A DNA stretch of 64,000 bases from an uncultured Dehalococcoidia bacterium (GCA_951812395.1 CATOSD010000001.1:2019108-2083107); one strand, 5' to 3'; counted from the first letter of the stretch, positions 1 to 8,028 are shown. Program-made: numbers and translations. The notes: generated by a model not told the origin, from the sequence alone.

Positions 1-130
1 CGGGTATGACAGCAAATCCGGTCCATTTCCGCTCGTTGCCCCAAAAGGGAGGACACGCGAGTCCCCCCATAAAGGGCATGGTGTCCCGCCCCACGGCTCC
101 CCACACTCGACGGCAGCCAGACCGCAATTG
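1..130 (+). promoter_or_regulatory. Leader region, first copy of a repeated upstream element
   Basis: This gene-free stretch precedes a plus-strand operon. It begins with CGGGTATGACA, then CA-ATCCGG, a G-rich/C-rich inverted repeat (about 48-68) and CTCGA-GGCAG near 107-117. The same order of blocks occurs at 17792-17910, in front of the transfer genes. The TATGAC at the start may be a -10 box whose -35 lies outside the window. A shared promoter or leader is the simplest reading. Confidence 0.45.
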
Positions 131-171
131 ACGGCCCGATGCGGGCTCACGCGAGCCAGGCGAAGAGAGCG

Positions 172-399
172 ATGAACGACAAGAGCAAACAGAACGGGCG
201 ACCAAAGCCCGAAGAGGACTTCTCCGAGTTCGGGCAGGTTCGGGTCATCTCCAGACCCGCCCCCGACGCGGAGGACCGGCTGCGCCGCCTCTTCACGATC
301 CTGCTCGGGTCCTCAGCCAGTGACGGACAGGCGGCGTCCGAGAAGGAATCGCCCCCGGACAACCGGCACGTGAGCGACCACATGGAGGCGGAATCCTGA
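172..399 (+). CDS. Small hypothetical protein (75 aa)
   Basis: I do not recognise the family. An upstream in-frame ATG exists at 139, but the ATG at 172 starts the compact, charged part of the protein (MNDKSKQ...). The middle has the phrase PDAEDRLRRLFTILL, a short amphipathic helix. The rest is rich in Glu, Asp, Ser and Pro and probably disordered. Its TGA shares the A of the ATG of the next gene (TGATG at 397-401), so it is very likely translated together with the DUF1016 nuclease. It may be a partner or regulator of a neighbouring gene; nothing in the sequence shows an enzyme. Confidence 0.5.
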   Translation: MNDKSKQNGRPKPEEDFSEFGQVRVISRPAPDAEDRLRRLFTILLGSSASDGQAASEKESPPDNRHVSDHMEAES

Positions 400-1601
400 T
401 GCGGTCCGAGCAGTCCCCCAACCGTCACGAGCTTCAGCGGAAGCGTTCAGCCCTCGGCCAAGACGCCCCCTACGAGGCCGTCTTCGGGGATGTGTCCAAG
501 ATCATCGACGCGGCCAGGGAATCGGCCGCTCGCTCGGTGAACGCAGCCATGACCGCCGCCTACTGGCTCATCGGCCATCGCATCGTCGAGTTCGAGCAGT
601 CGGGGGAGGAGCGGGCCGAGTACGGTACAGCTCTCTTGGAAAGACTGGGGGAGGACCTGACCGGGCGGTTTGGGCGTGGGTTCTCCCGGCAGAACCTCCA
701 GCACATGCGCCTGTTCTATCTCGCATACCCGCCCGACCGGATTCGCCAGACGCTGTCTGGCAAATTGACCCGACCCCATCAGCTACCGATTCGCCAGACG
801 CCGTCTGGCAATTCTGAGGTCGCCCACCTCGGAGTGGGATTCGACGACCTTCTGGCTGCCTTTCCGTTGCCCTGGTCGGCTTACGTCAGGCTGCTGTCAG
901 TCAGGGATGAGAGCGCCCGCGATTTCTACGAGACCGAAACGCTGCGAGGGGGATGGTCCGTCCGACAGCTCGACCGACAGATCGGCTCCCAGTTCTATGA
1001 ACGCACCGCCCTGTCCAAGAATAAGGCCGCCATGCTGACGAGTGGGCGGGCACCCGGCCCCAAAGACCTTGTGCCGCCCGAGGAGCAAGTCAAGGACCCC
1101 TTCGTCCTGGAGTTCCTCGACCTCAAGGACGAGTACTCGGAGAACGATCTCGAAGACGCGCTCATACGCCACCTGGAGACCTTCCTCATGGAAATGGGAG
1201 ACGACTTCTGCTTCATCGGAAGGCAGAAGAGGCTCCGCGTCGGCGGCCAGTGGTACAGGGTGGACCTGCTGTTCTATCACCGGGGCCTGCGATGTCTCGT
1301 GGTCATTGATCTGAAGATCGGGGCGTTCACCCACGCCGACGCCGGTCAGATGCACTTCTACCTGAACTACGCGCGGGAGCACTGGGTCCGGGAGGGCGAA
1401 AATCCGCCCGTCGGACTGATCCTTTGCTCCGAGAAGGACGAGGCGCTGGCGCGGTACGCCCTGGATGGCTTGCCCAACAACGTGATGGCCGGGGAGTACC
1501 GGATCACCCTGCCCGATGAGACGGTCCTGGCTGCGGAACTCGACCGGACGCGGCAGGCGATGGAGCTGCGCGGCACGCCAGTGGACAACCCGGTGGAGTG
1601 A
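399..1601 (+). CDS. YhcG/DUF1016-family PD-(D/E)XK nuclease
   Basis: The N-terminal half (about residues 30-200) has the YhcG/DUF1016 winged-helix-like region (AAYWLIGHRIVEFEQ; GRGFSRQNLQHMRLFY; WSVRQLDRQIGSQFYERT). The C-terminal half is the PD-(D/E)XK-like nuclease: VDLLFYHR near 287-295, then VVIDLKIG near 301-308, which supply the acidic residues and the Lys. Members are widespread on mobile elements and thought to act on DNA; the exact substrate is unknown. At 400 aa it is close to full family length. The linker (residues about 113-140) carries an unusual duplicated insert. It is translationally coupled to the small gene before it. Confidence 0.85.
   Translation: MRSEQSPNRHELQRKRSALGQDAPYEAVFGDVSKIIDAARESAARSVNAAMTAAYWLIGHRIVEFEQSGEERAEYGTALLERLGEDLTGRFGRGFSRQNLQHMRLFYLAYPPDRIRQTLSGKLTRPHQLPIRQTPSGNSEVAHLGVGFDDLLAAFPLPWSAYVRLLSVRDESARDFYETETLRGGWSVRQLDRQIGSQFYERTALSKNKAAMLTSGRAPGPKDLVPPEEQVKDPFVLEFLDLKDEYSENDLEDALIRHLETFLMEMGDDFCFIGRQKRLRVGGQWYRVDLLFYHRGLRCLVVIDLKIGAFTHADAGQMHFYLNYAREHWVREGENPPVGLILCSEKDEALARYALDGLPNNVMAGEYRITLPDETVLAAELDRTRQAMELRGTPVDNPVE
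740..811. repeat. 24-bp direct repeat of a palindrome inside the DUF1016 gene
   Basis: Two 24-bp copies (740-763 and 788-811) differ by one base. Each contains a perfect inverted repeat of GCCAGAC and GTCTGGC around a 3-base loop. They fall in the linker of the DUF1016 protein and encode a repeated IRQT-SG phrase, so the repeat keeps the frame open. It looks like a small repetitive element that settled in a tolerant linker. Confidence 0.75.
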
Positions 1602-1641
1602 GAGCGTCACTTTGAGGACGCCACCCGCGCCGATGTCGCGA

Positions 1642-1670
1642 TTGCCAAGATACTATCGACGTACTATGAT
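1642..1670 (+). promoter_or_regulatory. Promoter of the hicB-hicA pair
   Basis: TTGCCA (1642-1647) and TATGAT (1665-1670) are 17 bases apart, a good sigma70-type spacing. A direct repeat of TACTAT (1651-1656, 1662-1667) straddles the -10 box and could be where HicB represses its own operon. The promoter placement supports translation from 1702. Confidence 0.55.
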
Positions 1671-1701
1671 AATAGAAATAAGTGAATACGGAGTTGGTCA
1701 G

Positions 1702-2205
1702 ATGAATTTCCAAATTGGTGGAAGGCGCTACGACATAGCGCCGGAAGACATCGTGAACGCTACCCGCAATATACCGCCAAACCCTGCTGACGGGCGAAAC
1801 AAGTACTTCGTCAGACTTCACGGGCGGCAATATCCCATTAAGCAGGTGCTTCAGTTGGTCACCGGATTGGCGTCGCTCGAGTTTACGGCCCAGTATGCAC
1901 ACCGGATTCTAACCGCTTTGGAGTTCGAAGTATCGAATCGTCCTTCATCAGCTACGGTTGCCATAGGCGCTAGTGATGGTGGAGACGAGATGTTGAAGCT
2001 TCTGGTGGTGCTCGAAACTGACGAGGACGGCTGGGAAGTGGCAAGTTGTCCAACTCTGCCAGGGTGTCATAGTCAGGGCAGAACGAAGCACGAGGCTCTC
2101 GCAAACATCAGAGAAGCCATCAGGGGCTACCTGGCAAGTATGCGCGAGCATGGAGAATCCTCGCCCTCCTCTTCCAAGTTTGAAATTCTGGAAGTGCCTG
2201 TCTAG
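1702..2205 (+). CDS. hicB: HicB-family antitoxin with an added N-terminal domain
   Basis: The C-terminal part (about residues 93-150) is a HicB-like antitoxin fold: LKLLVVLETDEDGWEVASCP, then LPGCHSQGRTKHEALANIREAI. It should neutralise the HicA toxin encoded immediately downstream. Unlike ordinary HicB (under 150 aa and starting with this fold), the first 80 residues form another domain (RYDIAPEDIVNA; KYFVRLHGRQYPIKQVL; FTAQYAHRILTALEFEV). This resembles the N-terminal head of ScoMcrA-type endonucleases and probably binds DNA. The start at 1702 has GGAG 9 bases upstream; an in-frame ATG at 1666 overlaps the -10 box and is unlikely. The stop shares one base with the GTG of hicA. Confidence 0.75.
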   Translation: MNFQIGGRRYDIAPEDIVNATRNIPPNPADGRNKYFVRLHGRQYPIKQVLQLVTGLASLEFTAQYAHRILTALEFEVSNRPSSATVAIGASDGGDEMLKLLVVLETDEDGWEVASCPTLPGCHSQGRTKHEALANIREAIRGYLASMREHGESSPSSSKFEILEVPV

Positions 2206-2426
2206 TGGCTCGTCTTCCCCTCATATCGGGCGACGAGTTCGTCAAGGCGGTCGCCAAGATCGGATTTGCGTGGGATCGTACAGAAGGCAGCCACATGATA
2301 CTTGTGCGGACCACAGGTCAAAGGCTTTCGGTGCCCAGACACCGGGAGTTGGGGCGAGGTCTGCTCAGGGCATTGATCCGCGACACCGGACTCACTAGAG
2401 ACGAGTTTTTGGAGCTGCTCAGTTGA
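2205..2426 (+). CDS. hicA: HicA-family mRNA interferase toxin
   Basis: This 73-aa protein is of full HicA length. It has the double-stranded RNA-binding-like fold signature: SGDEFVKAVAKIGFAWDRTEGSHMIL near the N terminus, with the catalytic His in GSH (residue 30), then a C-terminal GRGLLRALIRDTGLTRDEFLELL helix pair. HicA cleaves mRNA when not bound by HicB. The GTG start at 2205 overlaps the TAG of hicB (TAGTG), so both are made from one message, antitoxin first. It probably stabilises the nested element that carries it. Confidence 0.88.
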   Translation: MARLPLISGDEFVKAVAKIGFAWDRTEGSHMILVRTTGQRLSVPRHRELGRGLLRALIRDTGLTRDEFLELLS

Positions 2427-2588
2427 ACTCGCTAACCCCACGCCAAGTCTGCGCATGTGCGTGCGTTGATACGTACATTCACAGACTCACCTCCTTGTAT
2501 GGTGGGTATCGGATGGAAAACAATCACTTCACAGTCGGAGTGGGGGTGCAGGTCTTCTTCAATTCAGGGAACACGACAGGAGGCAGAC

Positions 2589-4202
2589 ATGACGACGGGA
2601 ACTGATAGGAAGACGGGAACGAAACGAGCGGCCATCTACGCCCGCGTGTCCGACAAGAGCCAGGACACGGAGGACAAGACCTCCATCTCCGAACAGATAT
2701 CGGACATGGAGGCCCACTGCGAGCGGAAGGGGCTGACCATCGTCGCCCGCTACCAGGAGGTGGGCAGGGGATGGTCGAAGAACCGCCCCGAATTCCAGAG
2801 GATGCTGGCAGACGCCAGACGGGGCCGCTTCGACACCATCGTCTGCTGGAAGTCCGACCGGCTGAGCCGGGGCATGTACCCCGCCGCCGCCCTCATGGAG
2901 GTGGTCGAGGCGTACCAGATAGAGCTCGAAGCCGTCTTGGACGCCATCGACATGAAGACCTTCGGCCTCATGGCGGCCATCGGCAAAATCGAGCTGGACA
3001 ACTTCCGCGAGCGCGCCTCGATGGGCAAGCGGGGCTCTGCCAAGCAGGGCCGCATCCCGGTCAACAACGTCCCCTTCGGGTACAGGCTCAGCGAGGGCCG
3101 CAGGCCGGAGATCGTGGAGTCAGAGGCCGAGGTCGTCCGCCGCGTCTTCCGCATGTACGTCCGCGAGGACATGGGGGCTCCAGCCATCGCCAAGCAGTTG
3201 ACCGCCGAGGGCGTCCCCACGCCCAGGGCCGTCGGGCGATGGTACGACCGCACCGTGACCCGCATCCTGGGCCTTGAAGCCTACAAGGGCACCTGGTTCT
3301 TCGGCAAGCGCCGCCACGTCGCCACCGAGAACGGGATGAGAAGATACGACCGGCCCGAGGACGAGTGGGTCGAGGTGCCCTTCCCGCCGGTGGTGGACGA
3401 GGAGACATGGGAACTGGCTCAGGAGGTCAAGAAGCGGCGTCTGACCCATTCGGGCCGCAACACCAGGCTCTTCTATCTCCTCCAGCACCTTGTCAGGTGC
3501 GCTGAGTGCGGGTACCTCATGGGCTGCAGGGGGACGAGGCGCCAGACTTCCAGGCGCAACGGTAAGCACTACATCTACGACCTGGACACTCCCCGGCGCT
3601 ACTACAGGTGCTACGGGATGGAGAATGAGGGCGTGCAGTGCCGGGAGCGTCCCAACATCAGGGCCGAGCGGCTTGAGGCGCTGGTGTGGGGAGAGGTCAA
3701 GAAGGTGCTGGAGAACCCCGGCGTGATCGTCGCCGGCATCGAGGCCATGGAATCCCGGGCGGACAACGGCGAGTTGACCGAGGAGATCGCCATGGTGGAG
3801 CGGGACCTTCAGAAGGTTCAGATGGAAGAGGACCGAGCCATCAGGCTCTACGTGTCGGGAAAGATCACCGAGAAGCAGCTCGACCGCCAGCGCAAGTTCA
3901 TCACCGAGCGGCTGGAGACGCTCCGGCTGAAGCTGGACGACTACCGGGCTAGGGAGATGGCCGAGGCTGAGAAGCGGGCGCTGGGCGAGCACATCGTCGA
4001 GTGGGCGCACCGGGTTGGAGGCAGGCTGGAAGACCTGAGCGACGAAGAGCGCAGGGAGGTGCTGCGGCTCCTCCTGGACGGGGCCACCATCGACGGGAGC
4101 AATAACGTCGATCTGACCCTGTCCATCCCTACCGAGGATGTCATGTCGATTGCAGGACAAAGTTCTCTATCTCATCCCAAACTATTGTCGGGAAGTCGAT
4201 GA
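2589..4202 (+). CDS. Large serine recombinase of the nested element
   Basis: The N-terminal resolvase domain has the nucleophile Ser21 in YARVSD and the Arg pair in SDRLSR (89-94). A recombinase domain follows (VPFGYRL...; GVPTPRAVGRWYDRTVTRIL). A zinc ribbon comes next (C304-x2-C307, with later Cys near 341 and 350), then a long coiled coil (about 380-480) as in phiC31/Tn4451-type integrases. The ATG at 2589 has AGGAGG 6 bases upstream; the open frame extends to 2457 without a better start. At 537 aa it is full length. Its 3' end runs convergently into the truncated helicase (62-bp overlap), so the gene sits at the edge of its own element with the attachment site at its stop. Confidence 0.93.
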   Translation: MTTGTDRKTGTKRAAIYARVSDKSQDTEDKTSISEQISDMEAHCERKGLTIVARYQEVGRGWSKNRPEFQRMLADARRGRFDTIVCWKSDRLSRGMYPAAALMEVVEAYQIELEAVLDAIDMKTFGLMAAIGKIELDNFRERASMGKRGSAKQGRIPVNNVPFGYRLSEGRRPEIVESEAEVVRRVFRMYVREDMGAPAIAKQLTAEGVPTPRAVGRWYDRTVTRILGLEAYKGTWFFGKRRHVATENGMRRYDRPEDEWVEVPFPPVVDEETWELAQEVKKRRLTHSGRNTRLFYLLQHLVRCAECGYLMGCRGTRRQTSRRNGKHYIYDLDTPRRYYRCYGMENEGVQCRERPNIRAERLEALVWGEVKKVLENPGVIVAGIEAMESRADNGELTEEIAMVERDLQKVQMEEDRAIRLYVSGKITEKQLDRQRKFITERLETLRLKLDDYRAREMAEAEKRALGEHIVEWAHRVGGRLEDLSDEERREVLRLLLDGATIDGSNNVDLTLSIPTEDVMSIAGQSSLSHPKLLSGSR

Positions 4203-5856
4203 GGTCAAGGCCGGTCTGCACCAGCCTGGGGTGGCATATCAACACGTCTATGCCCTGCTTCACCTTGTCGGCGACCCACTTCTCCCTCTTGTTGGGAGCC
4301 ACGGCGTCGGCCTTCATCACCGCCACGCGGAAGCCGTGCCGGGTGAGGATGTCGTCCATGCGCCCGGTGATGTCCCGGGTCCCCGTGTGGGTGACGTAGA
4401 CTAACACCCTGCGCCCCTCCATGCGCTCGGCGGCCACCAGGTCCACCAGCGCCTGCTCCTTGGGGTAGAGCTTGCTCTCGGACAGGGGCGGCACCTGGAC
4501 GATGACGTCGCCGCTCCTGGGGTCGAAGACCGTCTCCCCCTTGGTGCACCCGTCCGGGTAGGCCAGAAGGGTTTGCAAGTATGTCGCCAGCAGTCTCTTG
4601 GAGCCGCTCTTGAGGGCCTCGGCAAGCTCCTTGCGCAGCTCCTCGAACACGGTGTCGTAGGCGCTGCGCTGGGAGTAGCCCGTGTGGTCCTTCTCCGAGT
4701 CCATCGAGGACAGGAGAATCTGCTCGGTGTAGTCCGGCAGCCCCGACGCCACGTCGGAGAGACGGAGGAAGACCGTGTTGCCGATGAGGTGGAAGAGGGC
4801 TGACGGGGCGAGCCCCGGCCTCTCCCTGACCACCTTGCGGAACTTCTTGCGCCTGCTGTTGCGCCCGTCCTCCATCGACTCGTCGTCGGGCTTGCCGATG
4901 GAGTGCTCGACGAAGCCGTACCGCTCGATCCAGCGGCCCTCCTCGGAACGCCCGAACTCCGTGCGAATCTCCGGGCTGAACCTATAGAGGAGATGGAACA
5001 GCGTCGAGCTGTACCCACCCATGAGGGTCCCTGACAGGCTAAGGGACTTGCCGCAGGCGTCCGCGAGGACTCCCGCCGCGATGCCCTGGGCCGAGCCGCG
5101 CCCCTTATATTCGTGCACTTCGTCTGTTATCAGCAGGTCGAAGAAGCCCCTCATGTGGTGCTTCACGTAGTCCGCGAGCGGGTACCTCTTCGGGCCGGAC
5201 TTGTCGGCCTGCCAGAGGGGGGAGCCGCAGTTGGAGCAGACGTGCCGCCTGCGGTTCAGGTCGGCGTCGGTCAGGGGCACCCCGTCCTTGTCCGTGATCT
5301 GGGCGGTGCAGTCGGGGCAGCAGGGGACCCGGAACGGCTCGCCCGTCTCCTCGTCCCTGATGAGCCTGCCCTTGGAGGTGGCCCACCGCTGGATGACGGC
5401 GGCCTGCCAGCGGTAGGACAGCTTTGCTCGCTCTCTGGACATGACTGCGAAGAGGGGGCCGGAGCCGATGGAGAGGCGCAGCCTCTCCAGGTCGGTGATG
5501 GACTCGACGATGGCGGCGCGGGCTAAGGGAACGGTCTGCTCGACCTCGCGCTTCCACTTGGGAACCAGGTGGGGCGGGCAGAGCACCAGGATGCGCTGGA
5601 AGCCCGCCATGTGCGCCGCCGCCGCGCCGATGAACGTCTTGCCCGTTCCCATCTCGCCCACCACCGTCGTTCCCCGGTGGGCTTCAAGGGAGAGGGTAGC
5701 TCCCCTTATGGCGTCCCCCTGCGCCCCCAGGGGGGTGCGCAGCAGGCGGGGGAGCGTGCCGCCGTTCTCCGAGGGCCGGTAGAGCGGCGGGTAGGACTCC
5801 ACCACCCGCTGGGCGATGGCCTCCTTGTAGGTGTCGATGAACTCTCCGAGGTTCAT
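4141..5856 (-). CDS. SNF2/DEAD-box helicase, 3' end lost to element insertion
   Basis: The protein has a Walker A motif (GEMGTGKT, residues 67-74), a DEVH box (245-248), a zinc-ribbon insert with Cys180-x2-Cys183 and Cys207-x2-Cys210, and the start of the second RecA domain (VLVYVTHTGTRDITGRM; LICHPRLVQTGLDL). It stops right after FPTIVW, before the motif VI arginines, so it should lack ATPase activity unless the missing part is restored. The start ATG at 5856 has AAGGAAGGAG upstream. In ICEs such helicases are part of the DNA-handling module. Excision of the nested element would rebuild the full gene; otherwise it is a pseudogene. Confidence 0.85.
   Translation of the reverse strand: MNLGEFIDTYKEAIAQRVVESYPPLYRPSENGGTLPRLLRTPLGAQGDAIRGATLSLEAHRGTTVVGEMGTGKTFIGAAAAHMAGFQRILVLCPPHLVPKWKREVEQTVPLARAAIVESITDLERLRLSIGSGPLFAVMSRERAKLSYRWQAAVIQRWATSKGRLIRDEETGEPFRVPCCPDCTAQITDKDGVPLTDADLNRRRHVCSNCGSPLWQADKSGPKRYPLADYVKHHMRGFFDLLITDEVHEYKGRGSAQGIAAGVLADACGKSLSLSGTLMGGYSSTLFHLLYRFSPEIRTEFGRSEEGRWIERYGFVEHSIGKPDDESMEDGRNSRRKKFRKVVRERPGLAPSALFHLIGNTVFLRLSDVASGLPDYTEQILLSSMDSEKDHTGYSQRSAYDTVFEELRKELAEALKSGSKRLLATYLQTLLAYPDGCTKGETVFDPRSGDVIVQVPPLSESKLYPKEQALVDLVAAERMEGRRVLVYVTHTGTRDITGRMDDILTRHGFRVAVMKADAVAPNKREKWVADKVKQGIDVLICHPRLVQTGLDLIDFPTIVWDEIENFVLQST
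4150..4195. other. Probable right attachment site of the nested element inside the helicase gene
   Basis: Read on the minus strand, the helicase runs normally to the phrase IDFPTIVW and then changes to a short unrelated tail (DEIENFVLQST) that ends inside the recombinase gene. SNF2 helicases of this kind normally continue at this point into motif VI with an RxxR signature. The join therefore lies near 4160-4185. The exact core cannot be set without the other end, which is left of the window. Confidence 0.6.
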
Positions 5857-5926
5857 GTCGTGTCTCCTTCCTTCATGGGATGTGTTGCGTCCGATGACCC
5901 CGCATCAAGTACGGGGCAGGCTTGGC

Positions 5927-5969
5927 GAGGCGCAGGGGCCTCGTGGGGTGCGGCTCGATGGCGAGCCGT
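5927..5969 (-). repeat. Two-hairpin element, copy in front of the helicase
   Basis: GAGGC and GCCTC arms (about 5928-5943) are followed by a perfect stem CGGCTCG (5951-5957) / CGAGCCG (5962-5968) around ATGG. The second stem touches the stop codon of the next gene upstream on this strand. A 15-base piece here (5909-5923, ending in GGGGCAGGCT) also occurs in the chromosomal repeat field at 61744-61758. Confidence 0.5.
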
Positions 5970-6179
5970 CTAAGCGGCGAGCAACGCCTTTCTGTGGGCA
6001 GCTTCGGCGGCCCTGTGGTCTTCGTAGCAGCGCCCGCTCAGGTGGTAGGACTTCACCGGCGAGGACACGGCCCTGCCGTACTCGTCCAGGTCCACCGAGG
6101 CGGTCTGCATGGCGGGTTCGCCGGGGAGGATGGGCTGCCCGCACCGCGAGCAGGCTTCAAGGGTCATCATCGTCTGCAT
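5970..6179 (-). CDS. Small zinc-binding protein (69 aa)
   Basis: Begins MQTMMTLEACSRCGQPI. The CxxC pair (residues 10 and 13) together with the later H-x3-C (YHLSGRC) could hold one zinc ion. I do not recognise a named family. The open frame extends upstream to 6269, but that part covers a strong hairpin and has no ribosome site; the ATG at 6179 has GGAAGGAAGG upstream. It lies between the methyltransferase-like gene and the helicase, in the same direction, within the DNA-processing module. Confidence 0.55.
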   Translation of the reverse strand: MQTMMTLEACSRCGQPILPGEPAMQTASVDLDEYGRAVSSPVKSYHLSGRCYEDHRAAEAAHRKALLAA

Positions 6180-6228
6180 TTCTTCGCCTTCCTTCCTTGT
6201 TAGGGGTGTGTTGCGTCCAAGACGAGAG

Positions 6229-6292
6229 GAGGCCCCGCCGTCCCTTCTCGGGACGAAGCGGGGCCTCAACGGGGTGCGGCTGCGGTGAGCCG
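6229..6292 (-). repeat. Two-hairpin element between the methyltransferase-like gene and the small zinc gene
   Basis: A perfect 10-bp stem (GAGGCCCCGC 6229-6238 with GCGGGGCCTC 6258-6267) encloses a second perfect stem (CGTCCC 6239-6244 with GGGACG 6250-6255). A small stem (CGGCT / AGCCG, about 6277-6292) follows next to the stop of the methyltransferase-like gene. No T-run follows, so a simple terminator is not evident. Confidence 0.7.
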
Positions 6293-6293
6293 T

Positions 6294-7331
6294 CTACGCC
6301 GCGATCTCGACGATCTCGCCGTCGCCCAGGTCGAGGGAGACGACGGTGGTCTTGAGCCGCTCGCGGTAGACCTCCTTTTCCGGGGTGTCCTCGACCTGCA
6401 CCATCTCCTTGGCGGTCCTGCCCTTGACCAGGATGCGCCTGTCCCCGGATTCGAGGACGAGGTTGTCGAGGAAGCCCGCCGCCACCAGCATCGCCATGTG
6501 GCCCCTGCGAAGGGGCATCAGCGGGCGGGTGCGGCTGTCCTTCGCGGGCCAGAGGGAGTCGGTTATCTCCGCGCTAGCCCACAGCCCCGTCCGCCTGGCC
6601 TCCGTAGCCGCAGCGACGGGATCGACGGTGCGGGTGGTGAACAGGATGTCTCCCGCCGGGGTCGCCTTGGCCTTGAAGAAGGGGTAGCGGATGCGTCCCA
6701 GCCGGTCAAGGTCTCCCTCCGACCACCTGTTCACCGTCTCCTCGGCGGAGGCGTCGGGGATGGGGTCGGCCTTGCGGTATCCGAGCAGCACAACCTGGTC
6801 GAACACCTCGCGTTCCGGGTCCGGGAATGCCCAGCAGCGCAGGTTCCGGTAGTGAGTGGACAGGTAGCGGGCCGACACCGAAAGCCTCTGGCGAGGCACG
6901 ATGAAGACCAGCAGGCCGCCCTCGGCCAGGTAGCGGGTGCAGTGGGTGAGGAAGGCGTGCTCGACGCGCTTGTCCTCCTGGTCCCAGTCGTATGGCGGGT
7001 TGACGTAGGCGAGGCCGAAGGCCCCGTTTGCGATGGAGGTGGCGAACAGGTCGGCGGCGAGGGCGCGGTCGAGGCGGCGAGCCGCTTCTTCCGCCCGGTC
7101 CCGGTGAAGCTCCACGCCGTAGGTCTCGACGGGGAGGTTGCCCCGGTGGCTAAGCTCCTCCGCAAGTTGCGCCACGGCGTCCCCACCCCCGCAGCAGGGG
7201 TCGAGGATGCGCAGCGTCTCCCGGTTGTAGTTGTGGTGGCCGTAGGGAGTGTCTATCAGCCCCGCGATCATGTCCACCACCCTGTCCGGCGTGGGGTAGT
7301 AGCCCCCTTTGCTCTGAGCGGCCAGTCTCAT
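6294..7331 (-). CDS. DUF6094-type N6-adenine methyltransferase-like protein
   Basis: The N-terminal half has a Rossmann methyltransferase core: ILDPCCGGGDAVAQLAEEL (the SAM-binding glycine loop, about residues 43-60), YGVELHRDRAEEA (acidic end of strand 2) and AYVNPPYDW (the NPPY catalytic motif of N6-adenine methyltransferases, about 107-116). The C-terminal half (after about 190) is a substrate or accessory domain without a clear label. It may protect ICE DNA from host restriction. The ATG at 7331 overlaps the stop of the upstream zinc-ribbon gene by 4 bp. No partner endonuclease is adjacent. Confidence 0.8.
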   Translation of the reverse strand: MRLAAQSKGGYYPTPDRVVDMIAGLIDTPYGHHNYNRETLRILDPCCGGGDAVAQLAEELSHRGNLPVETYGVELHRDRAEEAARRLDRALAADLFATSIANGAFGLAYVNPPYDWDQEDKRVEHAFLTHCTRYLAEGGLLVFIVPRQRLSVSARYLSTHYRNLRCWAFPDPEREVFDQVVLLGYRKADPIPDASAEETVNRWSEGDLDRLGRIRYPFFKAKATPAGDILFTTRTVDPVAAATEARRTGLWASAEITDSLWPAKDSRTRPLMPLRRGHMAMLVAAGFLDNLVLESGDRRILVKGRTAKEMVQVEDTPEKEVYRERLKTTVVSLDLGDGEIVEIAA

Positions 7332-7594
7332 GGCGTCTCTCCTTTCTGTGTGTCGTCTGGGGTGTCCGCCGAAGGCCCGAACCGGCAGGGTTCTGGCCGG
7401 CAGAAGTGGCAGTCCCTTCTTGCCCTGGGAGGCGGCACGTAGTCCTCTGCGGTCATCGCCGTGAATATCACCTGGATGCCGCAGGAACCGCAGTGGTATG
7501 TCTCCCCGGTGTGGATGTCCTTGTCGAACTCCTCCACCTGCGCGAACCGCTCGTCGCAGTGCGGGCAGGTGAAGAACAGCGTCTGCTCCGTCAT
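7328..7594 (-). CDS. Zinc-ribbon protein (88 aa)
   Basis: Two CxxC knuckles (CPHC near residue 10 and CGSC near 35) form a zinc ribbon, and a third pair (CHFC) lies near 63. The stop overlaps the start of the methyltransferase-like gene (ATGA), so the two are coupled. Ribbons of this size often act as nucleic-acid or protein adaptors; the actual role is unknown. The ATG has GGAAGGAG upstream. Confidence 0.65.
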   Translation of the reverse strand: MTEQTLFFTCPHCDERFAQVEEFDKDIHTGETYHCGSCGIQVIFTAMTAEDYVPPPRARRDCHFCRPEPCRFGPSADTPDDTQKGETP

Positions 7595-7617
7595 GTTTCG
7601 TCTCCTTCCCGCCGCCT

Positions 7618-8028
7618 TCAGGCGGCGATTCCGATGTCCCTGTGGTCGTTCCGTCGCAGGCCCACCACCTCTCCTATCGCCAGGTTGCGCTGGAAGCAGA
7701 GCACCTGGGGAGTCCCCATGCTCTCGGCGCAGGGGACGCAGTAGGCGGTGATGAGCTCGGCGCGGTTGGCGACGGTGATGCGCCGAACCAGCGTCGAGCC
7801 GCCCTCCGGCAGGTTGTGCCGGTAGAGCATGACCGAGGGGTCTCGGCGCTCCGCCTCCGTCACGGGGCGGAAGAAGTGGGGCTGGCCCGAGCTGACGAGG
7901 TGCTGCGAGCCGTCGTGCTTGCAGTAGCGGCAGGCCTTCCCGTCAGGGGAGAAGCGCCGCCAGGCCCCGCCATTGCGCTGGCCTCGCCGCTTGTTGTTGC
8001 GCTTGGCCAGTTTGAGTGTCCTATCCAT
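7618..8028 (-). CDS. Hypothetical zinc-finger-like protein (136 aa)
   Basis: Not recognised as a named family. A basic N terminus (KLAKRNNKRRGQRNG) precedes CRYCKHDGSQH, then HFFRP, and a distant YCVPCAE, which could form one zinc site from CxxC + H + CxxC. This suggests nucleic-acid binding. The start at 8028 (MDRTLKLAK) has GGAGGAGGGGAG upstream and overlaps the end of the preceding gene by 8 bp; the frame's upstream extension is a shadow of that gene. Confidence 0.55.
   Translation of the reverse strand: MDRTLKLAKRNNKRRGQRNGGAWRRFSPDGKACRYCKHDGSQHLVSSGQPHFFRPVTEAERRDPSVMLYRHNLPEGGSTLVRRITVANRAELITAYCVPCAESMGTPQVLCFQRNLAIGEVVGLRRNDHRDIGIAA

Noticed and set aside
1504..1902. Minus-strand frame over the DUF1016/HicB junction
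   Set aside because: No ribosome site or motif; it overlaps two well-supported plus-strand genes and their promoter.
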